5,193 nucleotides of DNA. Source: Verrucomicrobiota bacterium (GTDB lineage Bacteria; Verrucomicrobiota; Verrucomicrobiia; Chthoniobacterales; UBA10450). The notes beneath the pieces are model-generated. The model saw nothing but the letters and a program-made list of their open reading frames with translations, was not told the origin of the DNA and did not search any database. The translations under genes and the position numbers were made by a program. Where the stretch lies: assembly GCA_003218735.1 (NCBI GenBank), contig QHOJ01000081.1, positions 1 through 5,193 on the forward strand, in the 5' to 3' direction. Below, in pieces: positions 1 through 5,193 of the stretch; position 1 is the first letter of the stretch, and every line of letters starts with the position of its first letter.

Positions 1-5
1 CATGG

Positions 6-70
6 CTGTAACGGCGGTCTATGACCGCCGTTCTCGCACGACGCACAGCGTTCATAGAGCGCCGTTACAG
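6..70. repeat. Palindromic REP-like element A
   Basis: The outer arms 6-16 (CTGTAACGGCG) and 60-70 (CGCCGTTACAG) are perfect inverse complements. The pairing extends to 6-24 against 52-70 with only one mismatch in 19 positions. Inside the left half, 10-19 and 23-32 form a perfect 10-bp hairpin with a 3-base TAT loop. The right half holds a weaker hairpin (48-53 with 57-62, one G-T pair) with an ATA loop. The element can therefore fold as one long cruciform or as two small hairpins. It ends just before the leader of the DUF362 gene, and its last two bases form part of an AGAGGA motif (69-74). No run of T follows, so it does not look like a terminator. Membership of a dispersed family is inferred from its resemblance to the element at 4027-4076. 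Confidence 0.8.
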
Positions 71-134
71 AGGAAAAGTTGTGATTCACGCTGTTGCTCA
101 TAAAATCCGTTGCCACTGCCAAAGTACCTTGTCG

Positions 135-1175
135 ATGCGAAATGTAGCTTTTGTTCTCTTCTGCGCCACCATTTCCGGATTTGCTCAAGGCCCGCAGCCA
201 GCTCCTACTCCGTCGATTATCTATGCGATCCACGATTCCAACGCGATCAAGGATTACAAAACGAATCCGCCCGTTGTGCACGCAATGGTCAATCGGCTTG
301 TTCTCGCCGCAACCGGCCAGCCGGACGTGGCAAAAGCGTGGGCGTCTCTGGTTTCTCCGAACGACCGGATCGGAATTAAAATTTCCGCGGCCGGCGGCGA
401 ACTTTTCACAACGCACCATGACGTCGTGAATGCGATTGTCGATGGCCTCGTCGCGGCCGGACATCCGCGCAGCAGTATCATCGTTTGGGATCGTTCTCTT
501 GGTGGAATTAAAGACGCCGGATATCGACCGCAAAATGATGGCTATCAATTGAAAGCAATCGCGCCACGCGACGGGTATGATCCGAAGGCAGTTCTTTCCG
601 CGCCGTTACTTGGGAAACTGGTTTGGGGTGATTTTGATTATAGGGCCGACAAAGTGAAAATGCCGATCCTTTCCGACACTGAGAACACTAGCAACATCAG
701 TCATTTCTCGCGCATCGTTTCGACTGAGGTGACGAAAGTCATCAATGTGCCGGTGATGAGCAGCAGTGAAATGAACGGGATCGCCGGTTGCCTTTACAAT
801 GTGACAATTCCAAACATCGACAACTGGCGTCGTTTCGCTCAGGGCGCTCGCTTCGGCGCGGAGAGCATCGCCGAAATTTACGGCAACCCGCTCATCGGCA
901 AGAAAGTCGTTTTCAATTTGATGGATGGCTTGGTCGCGCAGTACGCCGGCGGACCGCAGTCGCAGCCTAATTACGCGGTGCATCATGCTACACTCTATGC
1001 GAGCAAAGATCCGGTGGCTCTGGATGCCGTTGCGTTGAAGCATCTGGAGCAATGGCGCGTGCGCGCGAGTCTGCCTGCCATCGGTCACACGGCAGATTAC
1101 GTTGGCTTTGCCGGCGCGCTCGGTCTGGGTACCGCGGCGGCGAATCGGATCGAGATCAGAAATATCGGGCGATGA
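135..1175 (+). CDS. Secreted DUF362 domain-containing protein
   Basis: This 346-residue protein starts with an apparent Sec signal peptide (MRN, then a hydrophobic stretch at about residues 4-14, with likely cleavage after GFA-18), followed by a Pro-rich linker. The body resembles DUF362: the strand around DRIGIKIS (77-84), a THHDVV helix start (93-98), AGHPRSSIIVWDRS (108-121), VINVPVMSSSEMNG (202-215), KKVVFNLMDGLVA (256-268) and the C-terminal YASKDPVALDAVALKHLE (288-305). The function of DUF362 is unknown; some members occur fused to ferredoxin domains. No Cys clusters are present here, so an Fe-S role is not supported. The usual Lys/His after the VP strand is replaced by SSSEMNG, so this is a divergent member. 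An alternative GTG start at 81 has a well-placed AGAGGA (69-74, spacing 6) and would add 18 residues before the signal peptide. I chose ATG 135 because it gives a normal short n-region and most genes here lack a clear Shine-Dalgarno sequence. The stop lies 22 bp before the synthase gene, suggesting an operon. Confidence 0.8.
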   Translation: MRNVAFVLFCATISGFAQGPQPAPTPSIIYAIHDSNAIKDYKTNPPVVHAMVNRLVLAATGQPDVAKAWASLVSPNDRIGIKISAAGGELFTTHHDVVNAIVDGLVAAGHPRSSIIVWDRSLGGIKDAGYRPQNDGYQLKAIAPRDGYDPKAVLSAPLLGKLVWGDFDYRADKVKMPILSDTENTSNISHFSRIVSTEVTKVINVPVMSSSEMNGIAGCLYNVTIPNIDNWRRFAQGARFGAESIAEIYGNPLIGKKVVFNLMDGLVAQYAGGPQSQPNYAVHHATLYASKDPVALDAVALKHLEQWRVRASLPAIGHTADYVGFAGALGLGTAAANRIEIRNIGR

Positions 1176-1197
1176 AATCCCGGCGACGCAAGAGGTC

Positions 1198-2274
1198 ATG
1201 AGCGACCGGTCCAGCACCGCTACTCGGTTGCAGATGGCAATTCTGCGCTCCGTTTCGCGGTCGTTTTATCTGTCGATCAGATTTTTGCCGGTCCGCCTGC
1301 GTCAACCCGTAGCGCTGGCTTATTTGCTTGCGCGGACAACCGACACAGTCGCCGACACCGCACGAATTTCACGACCTTTCCGAAGGGAGACTCTTCAAAC
1401 GTTATCGAAAGCAATTCAAGGCAAAGCTTCGCAGGGTGCGGTTGTCGATCTTGTCGCTTCATTTGCACCTTTGCAGGAGCATGAGGCGGAACGAACACTG
1501 GTTGAATTGTTGCCAAATTGTTTGGAATGCCTCGGTCGCTTGGAGACGAGCGACTGTCTTGATGTGCGCGCGGTTTTGGAAAAAATCACGCAAGGTCAAA
1601 TGCTCGACCTCCAGCGTTTCAGTGAAACGGCAGAAATTACCGCACTTCCTACGGCAGCCGATCTCGATGAATACACGTTTCTTGTCGCAGGTTCTGTCGG
1701 CGAATTTTGGACGCGGCTTTGCTTCAGATATATTCGTAACTTTGCTGCACTGCCCGAAAACGAAATGCTCACCTTGGGGAAATCCTACGGGATGGGTCTT
1801 CAGTTGGTTAATATTCTGCGGGATGCCGGAGCTGATCTTCGAGCGGGCAGATGCTACTTCCCGGAAGAGGAACTGATTTCCGTAGGTCTGAGTCCAGCGC
1901 AAGTTCTCTCGGAACCGGAGCGCTTCCAGCCGATCTACCAAAGTTGGATCACGAAAGCTGAGGGCGGTCTGGAATCCGGGATGCAATACTCGTGTGCGAT
2001 CGGAAACAGGCGTGTGCGCGCGGCGACGGTTTTACCGGCATTGCTCGGGGCACGCACGCTTGCGCTTCTTAGGGACGCAGGCGCAACAGCGTTAGATCGA
2101 CAAGTGAAAGTCTCACGCAAAGAAGACAGCGTTAGATCGACAAGTGAAAGTCTCACGCAAAGAAGTGCGCGCGATGATTGTTCGGGCCTTAACGAGGAGC
2201 GGTGGTTTTTAACCGCACGCCAAAGACCAGTGCCGGCAGGGAGACCCGCTCCCGTGATGAGTTACAAAAAATAA
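1198..2274 (+). CDS. Squalene/phytoene synthase family protein, C-terminus frameshifted
   Basis: The predicted role is head-to-head condensation of two prenyl diphosphates, farnesyl diphosphate to squalene being most likely, for hopanoid or related isoprenoid synthesis at the membrane. Visible family motifs are SRSFYLSIRFLP (20-31), the first Asp-rich motif D49-TVA-D53 in LARTTDTVADT, QGQMLDLQRF (132-141), VAGSVGEFWTRLC (163-175), and the second Asp-rich motif QLVNILRDAGAD (202-213; D209, D213) followed by GRCYFPEEE (217-225). All catalytic motifs are present. The DTVAD form looks more like stand-alone squalene synthases than HpnC/HpnD, but phytoene or diapophytoene synthase cannot be excluded. 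The start is ATG 1198, with AGAGG at 1191-1195 unusually close to it. The 358-residue reading frame ends in an odd tail (310-358) produced by a 40-bp tandem duplication. Without it, the protein would be 324 residues and end in a plausible helix (VRAMIVRALTRSGGF) with a stop at 2210-2212. Activity may survive because the active-site core is intact. Confidence 0.88.
   Translation: MSDRSSTATRLQMAILRSVSRSFYLSIRFLPVRLRQPVALAYLLARTTDTVADTARISRPFRRETLQTLSKAIQGKASQGAVVDLVASFAPLQEHEAERTLVELLPNCLECLGRLETSDCLDVRAVLEKITQGQMLDLQRFSETAEITALPTAADLDEYTFLVAGSVGEFWTRLCFRYIRNFAALPENEMLTLGKSYGMGLQLVNILRDAGADLRAGRCYFPEEELISVGLSPAQVLSEPERFQPIYQSWITKAEGGLESGMQYSCAIGNRRVRAATVLPALLGARTLALLRDAGATALDRQVKVSRKEDSVRSTSESLTQRSARDDCSGLNEERWFLTARQRPVPAGRPAPVMSYKK
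2086..2165. repeat. Exact 40-bp tandem duplication inside the synthase gene
   Basis: Positions 2086-2125 and 2126-2165 are identical over all 40 bases, starting ACAGCGTTAGATCG and ending CGCAAAGAAG. Identity stops on both sides (2085 A against 2125 G; 2126 A against 2166 T), so exactly two units are present. Forty is not a multiple of three, so the second copy is read one frame off: the first copy encodes TALDRQVKVSRKE and the second is read as SVRSTSESLTQRS. Total identity implies a very recent duplication or an assembly or sequencing artefact. Confidence 0.97.
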
Positions 2275-2993
2275 TTGCGCTGCTTTTCGGTGATTGGTTT
2301 CTCGAGTCGCTCGAGCACTTGCAGCATATCTTCCCAGACCTTTCGTTTTTCTGACGGCGCCTGATTTCGAAGCAAGTAGGCTGGGTGATAGGTAATCATT
2401 AACGGTGTTCCGTTGTACGAGTGCCATCTGCCGCGCAATTCCCGCATCGTCCCTCGCGTGCCGAGCAAGCCTTCGACAGCAACAGCTCCGAGCGCGACCA
2501 GAACTTTCGGCTGAATGATGTCGATCTGTTCGACCAGATACGGGCGGCACGTCTGCATTTCGAGCGGCGTGGGCGGCCGGTTGCCGAATGAACCCGACGG
2601 TGTGTCGGGCCGGCATTTCAGAATATTGGCGATGTAGACTTCTTGCCGGGCGAAGCCCATCGTCTCAATAATTCTCGTGAGCAATTGACCTGCGCGCCCA
2701 ACAAATGGTTCGCCTTGTTTGTCCTCATCAGCGCCGGGAGCTTCGCCGATGAACATTAATTTCGCATCCGGATTTCCTACGCCGAAGACCGTCTGCGTCC
2801 GTGAGCAAGCGAGGTGTGGGCATTTTGTGCAGACGCGGACGCGCTCTCGAATTGGCGCAAGCAGGTCCGCCTTGTTTGGTACGACGATTTGCAATCGCGC
2901 GAGTGCGATTCTCGAGGCGCATGGCAAGCGGTCACTCGTCTCGCGAATCTTCTCCAGCGCTGCGATAACCAGATCGAGAGCCGGCTCGTTCAT
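2262..2993 (-). CDS. Family-4 uracil-DNA glycosylase (4Fe-4S)
   Basis: This enzyme removes uracil, from cytosine deamination or misincorporated dUMP, from DNA as the first step of base excision repair in the cytoplasm. Numbering is for the 243-residue form starting at ATG 2993. The sequence shows motif 1, [17 protein letters not shown] (83-99), typical of family 4, and motif 2, TYHPAYLLR (201-209), near the C-terminus. Four Cys residues (C55 and C58 in [19 protein letters not shown]127 in NILKCRP, C149 in MQTCRPYL) match the cluster ligands. The N-terminal segment of about 50 residues before the first Cys is a helical extension seen in many bacterial members. An in-frame TTG at 3029 and ATG at 3005 could extend it by 12 or 4 residues. 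I chose 2993 because the family-like helix begins there and neither alternative has a good ribosome binding site. The gene converges on the synthase gene, overlapping its shifted 3' end by 13 bp, and diverges from queA. The family is often called UdgA or is mis-annotated as a phage DNA polymerase-related protein. Confidence 0.93.
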   Translation of the reverse strand: MNEPALDLVIAALEKIRETSDRLPCASRIALARLQIVVPNKADLLAPIRERVRVCTKCPHLACSRTQTVFGVGNPDAKLMFIGEAPGADEDKQGEPFVGRAGQLLTRIIETMGFARQEVYIANILKCRPDTPSGSFGNRPPTPLEMQTCRPYLVEQIDIIQPKVLVALGAVAVEGLLGTRGTMRELRGRWHSYNGTPLMITYHPAYLLRNQAPSEKRKVWEDMLQVLERLEKPITEKQRNYFL

Positions 2994-3050
2994 TGAACCG
3001 ATCATCCAAAGTTTTGCGCGTGCCTGCAAACTCTTTCATGATGATACTGC

Positions 3051-4031
3051 ATGAGTTCTACATTGAGCGATTATGAGTACGATCTGCCGCGAGAATTAAT
3101 TGCCCAGCGAGCGCCCGAGCGCCGCGAGAGTTCCCGGATGATGGTTCTCCGTCGGGAAGAGAGATCAATCGAGCATCGACGATTTGTTGAGTTGAAAATG
3201 TTTCTTCGCCCGGGCGACCTTCTCGTTTTGAACGACACGCGAGTGCTTGCCGCAAAAAGAGTGTCCAGCGATGGGGCGGTTGAATTCTTGTTTCTTGAAC
3301 GCGTTAGCCCGAGGCGCTGGAAGTGTTTGGTCAAGCCAGGCCGAAAAATGCGTCTCGGCGCGACGGCGAAGATCGACAATGCAAGTTTACGCGTCGAGGA
3401 AATCTTGCCGGAGGGCGAACGCGTTGTCTTGCTAGATAAGGATGTCGATCTTTACGCAGGCGGTTTGATGCCGTTACCGCCTTACATCGGGCGCGAAAGC
3501 GATGAGGGAGATAACGTCCGTTACCAAACTGTCTTTGCCCGTGCGCCCGGCGCGCTTGCCGCGCCCACTGCCGGTCTTCACTTTACCCAGCAAATCCTGA
3601 GGAAGCTTCCGCACGCCTTCATTACACTCCATGTCGGGATCGGAACATTTCTGCCGGTGCGATCTGAAAATCTGGCCGAGCATCGCATGCATCCGGAGCA
3701 TTTTTCAATTTCGGCCGAAGCCGCAAACAAGATCAACGATGCCGAGCGTATCATCGCTATAGGGACAACCACGGTGCGCGTGTTGGAATCAGCGAGATCG
3801 AAAAACGGCAGGCTTCTAGCGCAAGAAGGATCAACCGATCTTTTTATTTATCCGCCATATCGATTCCAGGCTGTCGATCTTCTTCTGACGAATTTCCATT
3901 TGCCGCGATCGACCTTGCTCATGCTGGTCAGTGCGTTTGCCGGTCGCGAGTTCTTGCTTCGGGCCTACCGGGAGGCGATTGACGAACGCTACCGCTTCTA
4001 CAGCTATGGCGATTGCATGCTGATTTTGTAG
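3051..4031 (+). CDS. queA: S-adenosylmethionine:tRNA ribosyltransferase-isomerase QueA
   Basis: QueA transfers and isomerises the ribose moiety of S-adenosylmethionine onto preQ1 at position 34 of tRNAs with GUN anticodons, giving epoxyqueuosine in the queuosine pathway. The 326 residues carry the family hallmarks in order: [22 protein letters not shown] (9-31), [19 protein letters not shown] (52-70), [12 protein letters not shown] (92-103), MPLPPYIGR (140-148), [22 protein letters not shown] (158-179), [11 protein letters not shown] (194-204), [10 protein letters not shown] (211-220), [11 protein letters not shown] (237-247), [11 protein letters not shown] (262-272) and [21 protein letters not shown] (278-298). 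The C-terminal [13 protein letters not shown] is also typical. The protein is complete and somewhat shorter than the roughly 350 residues of many homologues. No Shine-Dalgarno motif precedes ATG 3051. The stop codon TAG (4029-4031) lies inside a palindromic repeat. No other queuosine gene is in the window. Confidence 0.98.
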   Translation: MSSTLSDYEYDLPRELIAQRAPERRESSRMMVLRREERSIEHRRFVELKMFLRPGDLLVLNDTRVLAAKRVSSDGAVEFLFLERVSPRRWKCLVKPGRKMRLGATAKIDNASLRVEEILPEGERVVLLDKDVDLYAGGLMPLPPYIGRESDEGDNVRYQTVFARAPGALAAPTAGLHFTQQILRKLPHAFITLHVGIGTFLPVRSENLAEHRMHPEHFSISAEAANKINDAERIIAIGTTTVRVLESARSKNGRLLAQEGSTDLFIYPPYRFQAVDLLLTNFHLPRSTLLMLVSAFAGREFLLRAYREAIDERYRFYSYGDCMLIL

Positions 4032-4076
4032 GGGAAGCCGTTGGCTTCCCACGGGACGACAACGTCGTCCCCTACA
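4027..4076. repeat. Palindromic REP-like element B
   Basis: Outer arms 4027-4035 (TGTAGGGGA) and 4068-4076 (TCCCCTACA) are perfect inverse complements. Between them sit two perfect 8-bp hairpins, each with a 3-base loop: 4032-4039 with 4043-4050 (GGGAAGCC/GGCTTCCC, loop GTT) and 4053-4060 with 4064-4071 (GGGACGAC/GTCGTCCC, loop AAC), separated by two bases. The plan is the same as in the element at 6-70: TGTA/TACA ends, two tandem three-base-loop hairpins and a competing outer stem. It overlaps the end of queA and supplies its TAG stop. Only four T residues follow, after ACAGG, so a rho-independent terminator is doubtful. In the transcript it could protect the queA 3' end, as REP elements do in enterobacteria. 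Confidence 0.85.
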
Positions 4077-4109
4077 GGTTTTCCTTGGTTGTGTTATTCT
4101 TCGCGCCAA

Positions 4110-4517
4110 ATGGACGATGCCGATCAACCGAAAGGCGAGCTGGTCATCCAAACAATTGCGATGCCCAAGGATACGAACCCGAATGGCGACATTTTTGGCG
4201 GCTGGTTGACGTCGCAGATGGACTTGGGCAGCAGCATCCTCGCGGCCAAAATTGCGCAAGCGCGAGTTGTCACAGTGGCGATGGAAGGAATGTCCTTTCT
4301 TGAACCCGTTCGGGTGGGGGATACGGTTGCCTGTTACGCGTGGGTCGAGCGAATTGGGCGGACTTCGATAGTGATCCCGGTGGAAGTTTGGGTGCGGCGA
4401 TACATGCATGGAAAACAGATCCGCGTTACGCGTGGCGTGTTCACTCACGTCGCCATCGATGACTCCGGAAAACCGATTCCGGTGAAGAGGAATCAACCAC
4501 TAATGGACACGAATTGA
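4110..4517 (+). CDS. yciA: YciA-family acyl-CoA thioesterase (hotdog fold)
   Basis: The protein hydrolyses acyl-CoA to free acid and CoA in the cytoplasm; known YciA enzymes accept a broad range of chain lengths. It has 135 residues, close to the roughly 130-155 typical of the family. The signature AMPKDTNPNGDIFGGWLTSQMD (17-38) is nearly identical to characterised YciA proteins, and D38 aligns with the catalytic Asp44 of Haemophilus influenzae YciA (HI0827). Further conserved stretches are ARVVTVAMEGMSFLEPVRVGD (51-71), the strand TSIVIPVEVWVRR (85-97) and FTHVAIDDSGKP (111-122). ATG 4110 is chosen because homologues start here. An upstream in-frame ATG at 4041 lies inside the palindromic repeat and would add 23 unrelated residues. 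It is 78 bp downstream of queA and may be co-transcribed with it. The last few codons (about QPLMDTN) and the stop lie in the arm of a long inverted repeat, so the C-terminal tail appears to be repeat-derived. Confidence 0.96.
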   Translation: MDDADQPKGELVIQTIAMPKDTNPNGDIFGGWLTSQMDLGSSILAAKIAQARVVTVAMEGMSFLEPVRVGDTVACYAWVERIGRTSIVIPVEVWVRRYMHGKQIRVTRGVFTHVAIDDSGKPIPVKRNQPLMDTN

Positions 4518-4699
4518 CACAGATCGTTCCGAGAATGCCGAAATCCGAATGCCGAATGACGAAGAAAGAGAGGCCCGCGAATCACGCGAATTAACGCCAA
4601 TGATTTTTCGTTTCGAGAATTCTTTCGCGTGCATTCGCGTGATTCGCGGGCAAGTCTGCTTTCTTTTTTATTCGTGTTTATTGGTGTTCATTCGTGGTT
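4495..4699. repeat. Nested long inverted repeat with ~10-bp internal periodicity
   Basis: Outer arms 4495-4524 and 4670-4699 are imperfect inverse complements (23 of 30 positions by hand alignment). Inner arms 4573-4591 and 4633-4651 are perfect inverse complements over 19 bp (GCCCGCGAATCACGCGAAT on the left). All arms are built from a degenerate motif of about 10 bp: (N)ACACGAAT or ACGCGAAT on the left, ATTCGTGTT or ATTCGCGTG on the right. The last seven codons of yciA lie in the left outer arm. A T-rich stretch (4661-4669) follows the inner palindrome by about 10 bases, so termination after yciA is possible but not canonical. Together with its centre, the repeat fills nearly all of the spacer before the next gene. 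Confidence 0.75.
4533..4556. repeat. Short direct repeat GAATGCCGAA x2
   Basis: GAATGCCGAA occurs at 4533-4542 and 4547-4556, separated by ATCC, and a partial third copy (TGACGAA) follows at 4557-4563. The repeat sits between the left outer and left inner arms of the large inverted repeat and looks like low-complexity spacer sequence rather than a binding site. Confidence 0.6.
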
Positions 4700-4722
4700 A
4701 AAACAACCTCGTCATTTTTTCG

Positions 4723-5193
4723 ATGACGCAGTTCGCATACTTGTTCGAGCGATTCCCGTCATTCGGGCAGACGTTTTGCTATCGAGAGGTCGCCGAACTT
4801 GCTCGACAAGGCGCGACGCCTCCTATCTTTTCCATTCGCAAGCCGAAGGATGAGCCGTTGCAGGACTGGGACAAAAGCATTGTCGAGCGTGTCCATTACC
4901 TTCCGGGAGAAAAAGAATTGCTGGACGAGGTCCGCCGGGCCTCACAAAAGCGAGAGCTAACGCGAGAAGTTGTCGCTGCGTTGGATGAGTGGGGAAGGCG
5001 GACCGATTTTCTCCGTCTTTATCAAGCTGTTTATGTCGGACTGCGCTTGCAAGAAATCGGGATTCGTCACGTTCACGCACACTTCGCTGGAATGGCCGCG
5101 CGCACCGCTTTTTGGATCGGCAGATTTTTCCCAATCACTTTCAGCTTTACCGCTCACGCCAACGATATTTTCGCGCCGCGAGATTTCGAGATC
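4723..5193 (+). CDS. Glycosyltransferase, GT4-like, 5' part (truncated by window end)
   Basis: An open frame runs without a stop from ATG 4723 to the last base, giving 157 residues of the N-terminal acceptor-binding half of a GT-B glycosyltransferase. Evidence is the opening MTQFAYLFERFPSFGQTFCYREV (1-23), a form of the 'seek/fast-track..FPs.s.TFi..Ei..L...G' start common in GT4 enzymes of the colanic-acid and exopolysaccharide type, then IRHVHAHFAGMAARTA (114-129) and ITFSFTAHANDIF (138-150), the usual HxHAHF and TxHAxDI motifs. Such enzymes add a sugar from a nucleotide-sugar donor to a lipid or polysaccharide acceptor in the cytoplasm or at the inner membrane. The donor-binding domain with its E-x7-E motif lies outside the window, so the substrate cannot be assigned. 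There is no Shine-Dalgarno motif; the start codon lies in a small hairpin (4710-4715 with 4723-4728). The spacer before it is all repeat sequence, so it is probably not in an operon with yciA. Confidence 0.88.
   Translation, partial: MTQFAYLFERFPSFGQTFCYREVAELARQGATPPIFSIRKPKDEPLQDWDKSIVERVHYLPGEKELLDEVRRASQKRELTREVVAALDEWGRRTDFLRLYQAVYVGLRLQEIGIRHVHAHFAGMAARTAFWIGRFFPITFSFTAHANDIFAPRDFEI

Noticed and set aside
606..1217. Minus-strand open frame of 203 residues opposite the DUF362 gene
   Set aside because: It is a shadow of a well-supported coding frame, has no recognisable motif and its composition follows from the opposite strand.
1459..1986. Minus-strand open frame of 175 residues opposite the synthase gene
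   Set aside because: It lies wholly antisense to the catalytic core of the synthase and shows no family motif.
2199..2253. Possible bidirectional terminator between the convergent genes
   Set aside because: The hairpins are short (GGGAG 2239-2243 with CTCCC 2249-2253; GCGGT 2199-2203 with ACCGC 2212-2216) and neither is followed by a T run in the relevant direction.
3014..3042. Candidate -35/-10 pair (TTGCGC, CATGAT) upstream of queA
   Set aside because: Only three and four of six positions match the sigma-70 consensus, and the -10 would lie too close to the start codon.
4027..4080. Element B read as a rho-independent terminator or riboswitch for queA/yciA
   Set aside because: There is no adequate T run, and the symmetric double-hairpin plan repeated at 6-70 fits a dispersed palindromic element better. 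No preQ1 riboswitch features were seen upstream of queA.
3831..4496. Minus-strand open frame of 221 residues spanning the end of queA and yciA
   Set aside because: It is antisense to two clear genes and passes through the palindromic repeat; the His/Arg-rich product has no domain.
4629..4853. Plus-strand open frame of 74 residues across the repeat and the glycosyltransferase start
   Set aside because: Its first half is repeat sequence and its second half overlaps the supported glycosyltransferase frame out of phase.
1..5193. A dedicated novel multi-gene system, CRISPR array, phage or defence island
   Set aside because: All six genes belong to known families with unrelated roles, spacing repeats are palindromic and not arrayed, and no toxin, nuclease, integrase or transposase gene is present.

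Overview
The window reads as a stretch of an ordinary bacterial chromosome carrying housekeeping and lipid-related genes. No RNA genes, phage genes, insertion sequences or CRISPR arrays are visible. Base composition is moderately GC-rich by eye. Short spacers are filled with palindromic, REP-like repeats, and most genes lack a strong Shine-Dalgarno sequence. This combination, together with a stand-alone squalene/phytoene synthase, would fit a soil Verrucomicrobium (Chthoniobacterales-like) or a similar Gram-negative lineage. That placement is inference from style, not from a marker gene.

Layout from left to right: (1) a palindromic element at 6-70; (2) a secreted DUF362-family protein (135-1175, +); (3) 22 bp downstream, a squalene/phytoene synthase family gene (1198-2274, +), whose 3' end carries an exact 40-bp tandem duplication that shifts the reading frame; (4) a convergent family-4 uracil-DNA glycosylase with a 4Fe-4S cluster (2262-2993, -); (5) divergent from it, queA for queuosine biosynthesis (3051-4031, +); (6) a second palindromic element (4027-4076) that supplies the queA stop codon; (7) a YciA-type acyl-CoA thioesterase (4110-4517, +); (8) about 200 bp of nested inverted repeats with a roughly 10-bp internal period (4495-4699); (9) the 5' part of a family-4-type glycosyltransferase (4723 onward, +), cut by the window end.

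The DUF362 and synthase genes are close enough to be co-transcribed. queA and yciA are co-directional and separated only by the repeat element. The uracil-DNA glycosylase is transcribed alone in the opposite direction. I see no sign that these genes form one dedicated system: DNA repair, tRNA modification, acyl-CoA hydrolysis and isoprenoid synthesis are unrelated functions that often sit together by chance. The strongest unusual signal is the 40-bp duplication in the synthase gene. Deleting one copy in silico restores a family-like C-terminus and a stop codon before the convergent neighbour. The next strongest is the set of repeat elements that invade gene ends.
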